Below are positions 8,921 to 16,911 of a stretch of 41,489 nucleotides of DNA, piece by piece; within the stretch, counting starts at the first letter, position 1, and each line of letters starts with the position of its first letter. The DNA is taken from NCBI GenBank assembly GCA_012959965.1, contig DUCF01000074.1:27924-69412 (forward strand). Direction: 5' to 3'. The notes under the pieces are model-generated. The model saw only the letters and a list, made by a program, of their open reading frames with translations. It searched no databases and was not told where the DNA came from. The DNA comes from Candidatus Thioglobus sp. Lineage in GTDB: Bacteria; Pseudomonadota; Gammaproteobacteria; PS1; Pseudothioglobaceae. Made by a program: the position numbers and the translations under genes.

Positions 8921-9817
8921 TTAAGCGCGCCTTCTACGACGACGCCCTTCGCGACCATCGGCACCTTCCGCCGAAGGATCTTTATATGCCTTAATCCATG
9001 CCACACAACCATCATCAACACCCGTTAATACGTCTGCCGCTCTGATTGCTTGTACCAATTCAGCGTGCAATGGATTAACGATTGCTGAAGTCATACCGGC
9101 CACAATTGCCATCGGTAAGAATGCGTTATTAATGCCGGGACGCTGAGGCAAGCCAAAGCTCACATTGGAGGCGCCACAAGTTGTATTTACTTTTAATTCG
9201 GCACGCAATCTGCGCACTAAATCAAACACTTGGTTGCCCGCTTGCGAAATCGCACCAATTGGCATGACCAACGGATCCACAACAACGTCTTCAGGCTTAA
9301 TACCGTAATCCGCTGCATGCTCTACAATCTTCTTCGCAACCAAAAAACGCTCGTTTGGATCTTGCTTAATACCTGTTTCGTCATTTGAAATTGCAACAAC
9401 GGCGGCACCGTATTTTTTTACCAAAGGCAAAACACGCTCTAAAACTTCCGTTTCACCGGTCGTTGAATTCACCAGTGCACGACCATCATAAGCCGCAAGG
9501 CCGGCTTCAAGCGCCTCAATAATAGATGAATCAATGCATAAAGGCACGTCGACCTCCGCTTGTACACGACGAATAGCTTCCGCTAGAATTGCGGGCTCGT
9601 CGGCCAGTGGAATACCGGCATTAATATCCAGCATTTGTGCGCCAGCTTCTACTTGGGCGATAGCGTCTGCTACGACGCGCGAATAATCACCATTTTTCAT
9701 CTCTTCGGCAAGAATTTTTCTACCTGTAGGATTGATGCGCTCGCCAATCATAACAAAAGGGTGGCCGAAACCAATGGTCACTTCTTTGCTTGCTGACGAT
9801 AAAGTTGTTGTTGTCAT
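8921..9817 (-). CDS. Methyl-THF:corrinoid protein methyltransferase (MtgA/AcsE-like, pterin-binding)
   Basis: This 298-residue protein is a pterin-binding TIM barrel of the AcsE/MtvA/MtgA group. Visible landmarks are the first-strand motif MIGERINPTGRK, the DINAG loop, PLCIDSS, VNSTTGE and the NTTCGASNVSFGLPQR region, all typical of methyl-THF:corrinoid methyltransferases. The likely reaction is transfer of the methyl group from the methylated corrinoid protein to THF, the exit step for methyl groups delivered by the MttB-like enzyme. Length is that of the family plus a short C-terminal tail, GREGRRRRRRA, strikingly like tails on RACo and MttB. The neighbouring metF gene is 23 bases upstream. 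Confidence 0.92.
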   Translation of the reverse strand: MTTTTLSSASKEVTIGFGHPFVMIGERINPTGRKILAEEMKNGDYSRVVADAIAQVEAGAQMLDINAGIPLADEPAILAEAIRRVQAEVDVPLCIDSSIIEALEAGLAAYDGRALVNSTTGETEVLERVLPLVKKYGAAVVAISNDETGIKQDPNERFLVAKKIVEHAADYGIKPEDVVVDPLVMPIGAISQAGNQVFDLVRRLRAELKVNTTCGASNVSFGLPQRPGINNAFLPMAIVAGMTSAIVNPLHAELVQAIRAADVLTGVDDGCVAWIKAYKDPSAEGADGREGRRRRRRA

Positions 9818-9840
9818 TTCTTTCTTACTCCGTAAACTAA

Positions 9841-10857
9841 TTAATACTCATTCTTAGGTGCCCAAGGCTTTCTGTCGCCAAGAACACCTGAATCTTTGAC
9901 CATCTCTGCGACATACTGCTCTTGCTTGTACGCCATCACATGTACGCCACTAACACCTTCAAGCTCTTTAACTTGTTGCATCAGTTCAACGCAAATCTTT
10001 TGTCCTTCTTTTTTCTGATTCTCCGCACCTTCTAAACGCTTAATAATGCTGTCTGGAATATGCACACCAGGCACATTTGAACGAAGCCACTTTGCTGTAT
10101 TAGCCGAAGCCAATGTGCCCACACCAGGCAATATAAAAGCACGCTCGGTTAGGCCTCTATCGACCGCTTCCGCCATAAAATCTTTTAGCATCGGCATGTC
10201 AAAACAATACTGTGTTTGGATAAACTGCGCACCGGCGTCAATTTTTTTCTCCATTTGCGATACTCGAGATTCAACAGGAGGTACAAACGGGTTAATCGTA
10301 CTACCAGCAAACATTGCTGGCGCTTTCGTCAGCCTTCTACCACTGAGAAGTGTCGACTCATCTCGCATTTTTTGAATGGTTGTCAACAATGAAATGCTGT
10401 CCAGATCAAAAACGCGTTTCGCTTCAGGTTGGTCACCCGCACTGACATCGTCCCCCGTTAACGCCAAGACATTACAAACGCCCATCGCCGCCGCACCCAA
10501 AATGTCGCCTTGAATGGCAATTCGGTTTTTGTCTCGACAAGAAATTTGCAGAATCGGCGAATAACCAATATGCGCAAGCAATGCACATACAGCAACACTA
10601 GACATGTGGCAATTTGCGCCCGAGCCATCGGTCGCATTAATCGCATCAACCGCATGATCAAACATCGCCGCTTCGTGAAAAACTTCGGTGCGATCGGCAG
10701 AATCCGGTGGAGCTAATTCTGTCGTTACCGCAAATTCACCGCGCTTTAGAACGCGCTCAAATCTTCCACGTGAAACATGGCCTTCCAATTTCGGCAACGG
10801 GTTGCCCGGATGGTAAACGTATTCCGGATTAATTTTGATTGATTCGTCAGATACCAT
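9841..10857 (-). CDS. Methylenetetrahydrofolate reductase (MetF-like)
   Basis: This 338-residue protein is a methylenetetrahydrofolate reductase barrel. Recognisable sites are the catalytic-glutamate strand (AVTTELAPP), ISCRDKNR, the LALTGDD loop corresponding to the flavin/folate loop of E. coli MetF, and QTQYCFD. In biosynthesis the enzyme reduces methylene-THF; in this cluster it would run in the oxidative direction, turning methyl-THF into methylene-THF. It follows the MetV-like gene by two bases, an arrangement known for MetF-MetV of acetogens. A separate housekeeping metF probably exists elsewhere, but that is not seen here. Confidence 0.92.
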   Translation of the reverse strand: MVSDESIKINPEYVYHPGNPLPKLEGHVSRGRFERVLKRGEFAVTTELAPPDSADRTEVFHEAAMFDHAVDAINATDGSGANCHMSSVAVCALLAHIGYSPILQISCRDKNRIAIQGDILGAAAMGVCNVLALTGDDVSAGDQPEAKRVFDLDSISLLTTIQKMRDESTLLSGRRLTKAPAMFAGSTINPFVPPVESRVSQMEKKIDAGAQFIQTQYCFDMPMLKDFMAEAVDRGLTERAFILPGVGTLASANTAKWLRSNVPGVHIPDSIIKRLEGAENQKKEGQKICVELMQQVKELEGVSGVHVMAYKQEQYVAEMVKDSGVLGDRKPWAPKNEY

Positions 10858-10859
10858 TG

Positions 10860-11312
10860 CTATTTCGCCTTAACGTCTTCATTCGCCAATCGAATCCAAG
10901 CGCTCGAACCTTTGTGTTCATTATTTACAGCAAATTGAATTTCTTGGATTTTATGGTTGTGTTTCATTTTTTTTGAGCCAGCCCAAGCCTCAACCCAAAC
11001 ACACTTCATCTCAGGCTTTACTTCGCAATTGCCATTGGCACGAACACCGCCGCAAGGGCCGTTTCTTAAAGTTTTTGGGCAGTTCATTGGACAGGTCATG
11101 CCCGTTGTTGAGAGTACACAATTACCGCACATTTGACAATCAAACAGAAAGCCTTTGGTTTTCTTTTCAGCCCAAGTAATTGGCTTGTCGAGCTTTCCCT
11201 TAACGATTTTATTCAACACTCTAAGAGACGCCAAAATAATAGGCGACGAGGCGTTATACATCGCTTCATAAGCTCTCGCATGTTTGCTTGCAAATAATCT
11301 CGCTTTATACAT
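10860..11312 (-). CDS. MetV-like methylene-THF reductase C-terminal-domain protein
   Basis: This 150-residue protein has a dense cysteine block (CQMCGNC, then TCPMNCPK, GPCGG, NCEV and KCVWVEAW) typical of the MTHFR C-terminal domain family, which in acetogens is the MetV partner of MetF and links it to an electron donor. The first 50 residues are basic and helical. It stands alone just upstream of the metF-like gene rather than being fused to it. The likely role is to bind the reductase and carry zinc and/or iron-sulfur ligands. The electron acceptor used here is unknown. Confidence 0.85.
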   Translation of the reverse strand: MYKARLFASKHARAYEAMYNASSPIILASLRVLNKIVKGKLDKPITWAEKKTKGFLFDCQMCGNCVLSTTGMTCPMNCPKTLRNGPCGGVRANGNCEVKPEMKCVWVEAWAGSKKMKHNHKIQEIQFAVNNEHKGSSAWIRLANEDVKAK

Positions 11313-11313
11313 C

Positions 11314-11964
11314 TTAAGTCTCTTCGTTTGCCACTGGCATTATCTCAATCTCATCAAAGACACAATCCAAACACCCTGTGCCTACCAATTTATATTCGTA
11401 CTCAAAACCCCAGTCTTTGGCGTATTGTTCGGCCTCTTTTTGCCACTGCTCATTTTCTGTTTGCGCCAAATACACCAATTTTTTGTAATTGGCAAAATAC
11501 ACATCAAACAATTCTGGGTAGCGATCCAAGCCCATGCCTTTAATCATGAGCCTTTTAAAATTATTAACCAAGTAATCGGTTAGGTAGAATGTCCCTAACT
11601 CCTGCTCAGCCATTTCGTGAAAAGCTTCAGATCCAGCAAAGAACTCGTAACAATGAGCACCGCCAATGCGTTTCGCATTATATTTTTCGATTACCCTATC
11701 GAGCGCCCCGCCCGTACCGCAATCTGCATAAGCAATATAGATATCTTCATAAAGATCGCCATACTTAGCTAAATAATCTTCCACGCCAGGGGCTATCAAT
11801 TGCGGATTGTTGTGCCAACTTGCTGGCAAACACTGTAATTTAACTTTATCTGATAAACCCGGATTTTGCTCAATCAGCCGAAGAAGGTCGTAAACGAGCG
11901 CTCCGCAGCCGAGAACAAGACGTTTTTTATCTGTGTGCACGTTTGTTTTTTCGCTCACGGACAT
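11314..11964 (-). CDS. DUF1638-family protein
   Basis: This is a 216-residue member of the DUF1638 family, recognised by LVLGCGALVYDLL at the start, the YIAYADCGTGGALD stretch, and GGAHCYEFFAGSEAF, all with conserved Cys, Asp and His residues. Its biochemical function is not established. Related genes are often seen beside corrinoid methyltransferase genes. The frame is open to 12033, but that start is deep inside the corrinoid gene. The ATG at 11962-11964 begins the conserved part with a 38-base overlap, which implies translational coupling to the corrinoid protein. A role in handling corrinoid or its protein is inference from position. Confidence 0.82.
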   Translation of the reverse strand: MSVSEKTNVHTDKKRLVLGCGALVYDLLRLIEQNPGLSDKVKLQCLPASWHNNPQLIAPGVEDYLAKYGDLYEDIYIAYADCGTGGALDRVIEKYNAKRIGGAHCYEFFAGSEAFHEMAEQELGTFYLTDYLVNNFKRLMIKGMGLDRYPELFDVYFANYKKLVYLAQTENEQWQKEAEQYAKDWGFEYEYKLVGTGCLDCVFDEIEIMPVANEET

Positions 11965-12631
11965 GGGTCTCTGCCATTTCCGAACTGCGTGCTGCATCAC
12001 GACCGTAAGCCGGCACACCAATCGCGTCTGCAAACTCTTGGTTCAGCGGTGCACCACCACACATCATGTGAATGTCTTTTCGCAGTCCGCGTTTTTCAAA
12101 TTCCTCTGAAACAACACCCATGTATGGCATTGTTGTTGTCAACAGAGCTGACATGCCAACAATTACTGGCTGATGCTTATCAACAGCTTCAAGGTAGTTT
12201 TCTACAGGGTTGTTAATACCTAGGTCAATCACTTCAAAACCAGCGCCTTCAAGCATCATGCCCACAAGGTTTTTGCCAATATCGTGGATATCGCCTTTAA
12301 CCGTACCAATGACAAACTTACCCAAAGAGGTGTCTTCTGCAGCTTCTGCAAGAATTGGACGTAGAATTTTCATGCCGCCTTTCATCGCACCGGCACATTT
12401 AAGCACTTCGGGGACAAACAGAATGCCGTCTCTAAAGTCAACACCAACAATCTTCATGCCGCCCACTAGAGCTTCGCCTAAAACATCATTCGCATCCCAA
12501 CCACGAGAGAGTAAAATCTCCGTACCTTCGGTTACTTCGTTGGCTAATCCATCGTATAAATCATCTTGAATTTGCTCAACAAGATCTTTGTCATCAAGTT
12601 CGTTTAGATCGAAATCGTCTTCATCACTCAT
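11927..12631 (-). CDS. Cobalamin-binding corrinoid protein (MtgC/MtbC-like)
   Basis: This protein of about 234 residues has an N-terminal helical cap domain and a C-terminal B12-binding Rossmann domain. The base-off, His-on signature GDIHDIGKNLV (D114, H116, G119) provides the lower cobalt ligand. The SALLTTTMPYM and MMCGGAPLN loops are also those of the methyltransferase-type B12 proteins. It accepts a methyl group from the MttB-like enzyme and hands it to the THF methyltransferase. GTG at 12632-12634 is directly before the ATG; I use the ATG, which follows AAGGGG by five bases. The acidic N-terminus contrasts with a basic C-terminal tail, RERKNKRAHR. It is the first gene of the operon. Confidence 0.93.
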   Translation of the reverse strand: MSDEDDFDLNELDDKDLVEQIQDDLYDGLANEVTEGTEILLSRGWDANDVLGEALVGGMKIVGVDFRDGILFVPEVLKCAGAMKGGMKILRPILAEAAEDTSLGKFVIGTVKGDIHDIGKNLVGMMLEGAGFEVIDLGINNPVENYLEAVDKHQPVIVGMSALLTTTMPYMGVVSEEFEKRGLRKDIHMMCGGAPLNQEFADAIGVPAYGRDAARSSEMAETHVRERKNKRAHR

Positions 12632-12670
12632 CACGGCCCCTTAAGTTATTATTACTAATGTAAAAATGTG

Positions 12671-12699
12671 ATTTAACCGCGGACGTTTTTTAAAGTCAA
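12671..12699 (-). promoter_or_regulatory. Putative sigma-70-like promoter of the corrinoid operon
   Basis: On the minus strand TTGACT (12694-12699) and TTAAAT (12671-12676) are separated by 17 bases, about 40 bases upstream of the corrinoid start. The -35 match is 5 of 6 and the -10 match 4 of 6. The short untranslated region leaves no room for a riboswitch. It is the only good promoter-like pair noticed between 12632 and 12868. Confidence 0.5.
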
Positions 12700-12868
12700 C
12701 TGATATTTCTTACTGCTAAAAATCGGATTTCTCGATGGCAATTTTTAACGTAGATAAATAACCGGAATCCTCTTGTATATCAACGCAATAGCGCCCACTT
12801 AAATTGTGTGTTTTTGGCTCTAAAAAGAAGCTTTTTCTACGTTCATGAAATTCTGGATGTTCACAGTA

Positions 12869-14164
12869 TTACGAGATACGAACAATAACCTCTGTACCGC
12901 CGCCGATTCGATCATGAACATCAACCTTCCAATCATATTGCTTCACGATTTGATTAACAATCGCCAGCCCCAAACCCGTGCCTCCCGTAGTGACATTTCT
13001 TGACCCTTCCAAGCGATAAAATGGCTGAAAAATCGCTTCTTTTTGCGCATCAGGAATGCCCGGACCCCGATCTAAAATTGAAATTTCCAAAGAGTCACCA
13101 ACGCTCTGCCAACACATTTCGACAGGCTGTCCAGCGCCGTAACGCAATGCGTTGCTAAGAATGTTGACCACAACAGCACGAAGTGCGTAAGTCGAAGTCG
13201 TTATTACAACGTTCTCGTCACCACTCAGTATTACCTTTTGATTTGTTTCAAAAGTGAGCTCTGCAATCACATCGTTTAGCAATTCTGAAAATACAATGCT
13301 CTCTGTATCGCTTGTATCAAGACTTCGTGTTAACGACAAGTACTGAGTAACAATGCGCTCAATGTCTCGGTGTACACTGTGCAATTCCTCTTGCAACTCA
13401 TCATCGGTCTCTTTCGGCAACATCTCCGTTACCAATGCCAGTCTTGTCAGTGGCGTACGAATATCGTGAGAAATGCCAGAAAGTAAAATAGTTCGGTTCT
13501 CCAATAAGTCGTGGACATCCCTAGACATTTGGTTAAATGCTTTGGCGGTATCAGAGAATTCTTGCAGCCCTGATTCTTCTAAAGGTTCTGGCTTTTGACC
13601 ACGACCGATAGTTTTTGCGGCAACGGCCATTTTCTCCAACGGTTTGGTTATTTTTTTCATCAGATAAAGACTGGCAAGAATGGCGATGAACGCAATAGCC
13701 GCCATTATCATAATAGCCACTGTTGGTATGAGCCACTCAGGCCTGCGCTTATTTACCCCTAACCGAATATGCTGGCCCTCGAGTGTCATTTCAAGCCAAT
13801 ATCGTTCCGATCTGCCAGCCTGCTTCAGAACGCGAACCGGACTGCCAATTTGCTCAGATACTTGTCTGGCAACTACCCGGTAATACAAGGGTATCGCTCC
13901 AGATTTATCAAGATGCTCATTACCTCTGCCAAGTATTAAATGGTCTTGGTGCTTTAGCCTTTGTGCAAATTCTTTTTTACTGTCCTCGGGCAAATCAACG
14001 TAAGTTTGAGCGGTCAAAACAATCAAGGATGCAAGTTCGCCAGCACGCTCTTTATCGTTGGTGTCTTTCATATAATAACTGCCAACCGCGACTGACAGCA
14101 CTTGTAACAACAACAGTGCGCTTGAAATGATGATGGCAATTTTAACAAACAACGTTTTACGCAT
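12869..14164 (-). CDS. EnvZ/CpxA-like sensor histidine kinase
   Basis: This is a 431-residue membrane sensor kinase. A first transmembrane helix spans about residues 8-30 and a second about 145-168, leaving a periplasmic domain of roughly 115 residues. A HAMP linker follows, then the phosphoacceptor helix (LSGISHDIRTPLTRL, H233) and the ATPase domain with NILSNALRYG, DRGPGIP and GGTGLGLAIVNQIV. Its start overlaps the response regulator stop by one base. The probable targets are the two look-alike promoters at 14924-14996 and 20012-20084. The signal is unknown. After the stop the same frame stays open for another 51 codons without a start codon; I do not annotate that stretch. Confidence 0.93.
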   Translation of the reverse strand: MRKTLFVKIAIIISSALLLLQVLSVAVGSYYMKDTNDKERAGELASLIVLTAQTYVDLPEDSKKEFAQRLKHQDHLILGRGNEHLDKSGAIPLYYRVVARQVSEQIGSPVRVLKQAGRSERYWLEMTLEGQHIRLGVNKRRPEWLIPTVAIMIMAAIAFIAILASLYLMKKITKPLEKMAVAAKTIGRGQKPEPLEESGLQEFSDTAKAFNQMSRDVHDLLENRTILLSGISHDIRTPLTRLALVTEMLPKETDDELQEELHSVHRDIERIVTQYLSLTRSLDTSDTESIVFSELLNDVIAELTFETNQKVILSGDENVVITTSTYALRAVVVNILSNALRYGAGQPVEMCWQSVGDSLEISILDRGPGIPDAQKEAIFQPFYRLEGSRNVTTGGTGLGLAIVNQIVKQYDWKVDVHDRIGGGTEVIVRIS

Positions 14165-14883
14165 TATTCACTACCCCCTTTCGGGGTAAAGCGATAGCCA
14201 ATGCCGCGTGCTGTGCGAATAAACTGAGGCGATGCTGGATCCGATTCAATCTTTTTACGCAACCGAGTAACCCTAACATCGACAGAGCGGTCAAATGGAT
14301 CACGATCGATGCCGCTAAGTTGATTCAAAATAAAATCACGGCTGAGTGGCTGATTCGGCTTTTCAATAAACAGTTGCAACAAGCCTATGTCGGAGTATCC
14401 CAACTCAATCTCTTTGCCAGAGCGTGTGAGTATTAGTGATTTTTTATTAAATTGGAATTCACCGAAGAATACAACTTCATCGCTAGAGTCGTCAACATTT
14501 TGATAATTTGCTCGTCTTAGTAATGAATGTATTCGCGCCAATAATTCTCTAGGGTTAAACGGCTTAGCAAGATAATCATCCGCACCCACTTCAAGTCCAA
14601 TAATACGATCAATTTCATCGCCCTTAGCGGTCAACATAATAATAGGAATATTTGAGCCGGCCCTGAGGCGTCTAGCAATTGATAGGCCGTCTTCACCTGG
14701 CAACATCAAATCGAGTACAATCAAATTTGCACTATTAATCTCAAGCCACGCATCCATCTCAATTGCACTACCGACCGATTCACTTTTCAATCCTTGATCT
14801 TCAAGGTAACGCACCAACATCCGGCAAATACCGGGGTCGTCATCCACAATAAGTATCAAAGGTGGTTTGTTTATCGCGCTCAT
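14164..14883 (-). CDS. OmpR-family response regulator
   Basis: This 239-residue protein has a receiver domain with the acidic pocket D14-D16, phosphoacceptor D58 in LIVLDLMLPGEDG, the switch threonine in MLTAKG and K107 in LAKPFNP. It is followed by an OmpR/PhoB winged-helix domain ending in DVRVTRLRKKIE and RTARGIGYRF. It is partnered with the kinase downstream. OmpR-type regulators bind tandem repeats of about 10-bp period, and such a repeat (GTTAC, period 10) is found directly upstream of this gene on the divergent promoter and again at 20012-20026. That is the basis for the proposed regulon. Confidence 0.94.
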   Translation of the reverse strand: MSAINKPPLILIVDDDPGICRMLVRYLEDQGLKSESVGSAIEMDAWLEINSANLIVLDLMLPGEDGLSIARRLRAGSNIPIIMLTAKGDEIDRIIGLEVGADDYLAKPFNPRELLARIHSLLRRANYQNVDDSSDEVVFFGEFQFNKKSLILTRSGKEIELGYSDIGLLQLFIEKPNQPLSRDFILNQLSGIDRDPFDRSVDVRVTRLRKKIESDPASPQFIRTARGIGYRFTPKGGSE

Positions 14884-14923
14884 AGGACCAAATTATACGT
14901 CAGCGAATTACCCTCGCCTCATC

Positions 14924-14996
14924 GTTACATTAGGTTACAAATCGACACAGATTGTTACGCCGTAGAAAGACGCTGGTAACAATCGATGCTTAACAT
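14924..14996 (+). promoter_or_regulatory. Putative response-regulator-dependent promoter A with direct repeats
   Basis: Upstream of the secreted-protein gene at 15050 are two GTTAC units (14924-14928 and 14934-14938, period 10), an additional GTTAC at about 14954, then TAGAAA (14963), GTAACAATC (14976) and a -10-like TAACAT (14991-14996). A gapless copy with identical spacing precedes the gene at 20143. The position, about 65-80 bases upstream of the presumed start of transcription, suits activation by an OmpR-family regulator. It also lies 40 bases upstream of the regulator gene on the other strand, so feedback is possible. Confidence 0.55.
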
Positions 14997-15049
14997 GTCG
15001 ACCAATCCAGTCAAGACTTGGATCAACTCAATTAATTTAAAGGTAAAAA

Positions 15050-15493
15050 ATGAATAAATTAAACACTGTATTGCTCGCTTCAGTTTTGATTATTAGCACC
15101 CAGTCAGCTTTTGCTGGCTCCAAGATGGATAACCCCGCATTCGAGGATTTATCTTTTCTTGATAAAAAAGACCTTGCTCAAGTTCTTTTAGGGTTTAAAT
15201 CATTGCCAGAAGATGTGCGCTTGTCACTATGCAATGGTGCTTTATTGAGCTATCTGGACTCTCAAGAGTATTCGGGCGATTTGGAAATTGTTGAAGAAAT
15301 TTTCTCTGAGGTTGACGATTTATCACAAGATGCGCGCCTTGCTTTAACACAAGTTGCAACCAAAATGCTTGGTGACAACGGCAAATGCGAAGAAGGAATG
15401 GCGCGAGCGGACAAAAAGAAACGAGGTGAGCGTGGTTTTTGGTCAATGTGGAATCGATTTTGGGGTGGTGGCGACAAGAAGTCCAGAAATTAA
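15050..15493 (+). CDS. Small secreted protein, paralogue of the 20143 product
   Basis: This 147-residue protein has a clear signal peptide ending ...STQSAFA before GSKMD. I do not recognise a named family. The mature part is mostly helical and acidic, with one LS-x-D-x-R-x-x-L segment near residues 92-100 and two cysteines, followed by a basic C-terminus (KKKRGERGFWSMW). Its signal peptide and the LS..R..L..C segment resemble the protein at 20143, so the two are probably paralogues. It is 38 bases upstream of the TolC-like gene and is probably the first gene of the efflux operon. A CpxP/Spy-like envelope-stress helper role is possible but unproven. AAAGG supplies the ribosome site. Confidence 0.8.
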   Translation: MNKLNTVLLASVLIISTQSAFAGSKMDNPAFEDLSFLDKKDLAQVLLGFKSLPEDVRLSLCNGALLSYLDSQEYSGDLEIVEEIFSEVDDLSQDARLALTQVATKMLGDNGKCEEGMARADKKKRGERGFWSMWNRFWGGGDKKSRN

Positions 15494-15531
15494 ACCATAC
15501 AAGCAATTATTAACAATTAGGAGAGTGGATC

Positions 15532-16884
15532 ATGAGAAAGAGTCTTATTACAATTTTATGCCTTGGCGCCAGCGCTCAAATTTATGCATTAACATTAAGC
15601 GAATATAGCGAAAAACTAACTCAAGAGCACCCGTTTTATTCGCAATTATCTCTCTCTGAAGAGGACAATCAACTCACCCATCAGACCTCTCAACTTATTT
15701 ATGGTTGGAACGCCCAACTGAATGTTACTGACAACTACTCATCGGTAAATGACCTCAACAACGCCAGGGTCGAGCTTAGCACGCAAAAGGCAATTGAAGA
15801 AACAGGTGGCAACTTAAGCATAAAGCACTCGTGGAATGATAATGGACTGGCCGAACCAACAAACCTTACTTCAGTGGCTTACTCGCAGCCGTTTTTACAG
15901 AACCAAGGCGGTATTAACACCAGTCTATCTGTAGACTTAGTAAACATTGATTTAGAGTCAAAAAAATTAAGTCTGATTGAGCAATCTGAGAATTTATTAG
16001 CCTCCAAATCTAAAAAGTTTATTGATCTAGCACTTGCTCAAGAAAAAGTGGCTATTGTCAGCAAAAATTTAAAACTAAGTGAACAGCAACTTAGTATTGC
16101 CACAGAAAAATACGCGCAATCCATTCTTTCAGAATCCAGTCTACTGCAAGAACAGGATAACTTTATTCGAGCAAAGCAGCAGCTGTTACAAGCTGAACAA
16201 GAGCTAGACTCCATAAAAAAGGAGCTCGCCTCATGGATAAACGTCGATCCACAAGTAATGGTTGCCGAATTTAACATATTCCAAGAACAAACCGCTCTGG
16301 ATACTAACACCCAAAGCCTTGTTGCAGGCTCAAGAGCGATCCAACAATTGGACTTTGATAGGCAAAAGCTTCAACGACAGCTCATTAGCAACCAAAACAA
16401 GCTAGAGCCCAGTTTAAATTTAAATATTGGATTGACAAGCCAAGGAAGTGGCAACGGTTATTTTGATAGTTTTTCAAACCAAAACACCTCATTCGAAGTT
16501 GGGCTTAACTTTACTTACGCTTTTGGAAACAGCAAAGAACAGCTCGACATCGAAAGAACTCGAAACTCACTGGCACAACTTAATAGTAGAATGCAGGAGA
16601 GTGAAGCAAATCTAACTCAGCAAATTAACGCTCAATTTTCACTAATTGAACTTCTACAACAACTGATGGAAATCTCGCTTGAACAAAGCTTATTGGCAGA
16701 CGCAAAAGTCGGAGAAGTACAAAAGCAATACAACAATGCAAAGAGTCAAAAAAGTAACGTCATTGCTGCACAGAAGAGTGCCAATACGGCGAAGTTGTCG
16801 TATACACAGGCCGCTGCAAATCTTCAAAAAGCACACATCGATTATTTAAGCCTGTCGGATCAGCTTGTTGACACCATCAATTAA
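15532..16884 (+). CDS. TolC-family outer membrane efflux protein
   Basis: This 450-residue protein has a signal peptide (ending near QIYA) and a two-fold repeat of long coiled helices rich in Gln, Ser and Glu (for example residues 180-240 and 350-440), broken by short beta segments such as SLNLNIGLTSQGSGNGYF. This is the pattern of TolC-type trimeric channels that cross the outer membrane and reach into the periplasm. AGGAG precedes the ATG. It is followed after 27 bases by the RND pump. Residue-level similarity to a substrate-typed channel was not recognised. Confidence 0.88.
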   Translation: MRKSLITILCLGASAQIYALTLSEYSEKLTQEHPFYSQLSLSEEDNQLTHQTSQLIYGWNAQLNVTDNYSSVNDLNNARVELSTQKAIEETGGNLSIKHSWNDNGLAEPTNLTSVAYSQPFLQNQGGINTSLSVDLVNIDLESKKLSLIEQSENLLASKSKKFIDLALAQEKVAIVSKNLKLSEQQLSIATEKYAQSILSESSLLQEQDNFIRAKQQLLQAEQELDSIKKELASWINVDPQVMVAEFNIFQEQTALDTNTQSLVAGSRAIQQLDFDRQKLQRQLISNQNKLEPSLNLNIGLTSQGSGNGYFDSFSNQNTSFEVGLNFTYAFGNSKEQLDIERTRNSLAQLNSRMQESEANLTQQINAQFSLIELLQQLMEISLEQSLLADAKVGEVQKQYNNAKSQKSNVIAAQKSANTAKLSYTQAAANLQKAHIDYLSLSDQLVDTIN

Positions 16885-16911
16885 ACCAGCACTATTTAAC
16901 AAGGACACCCA

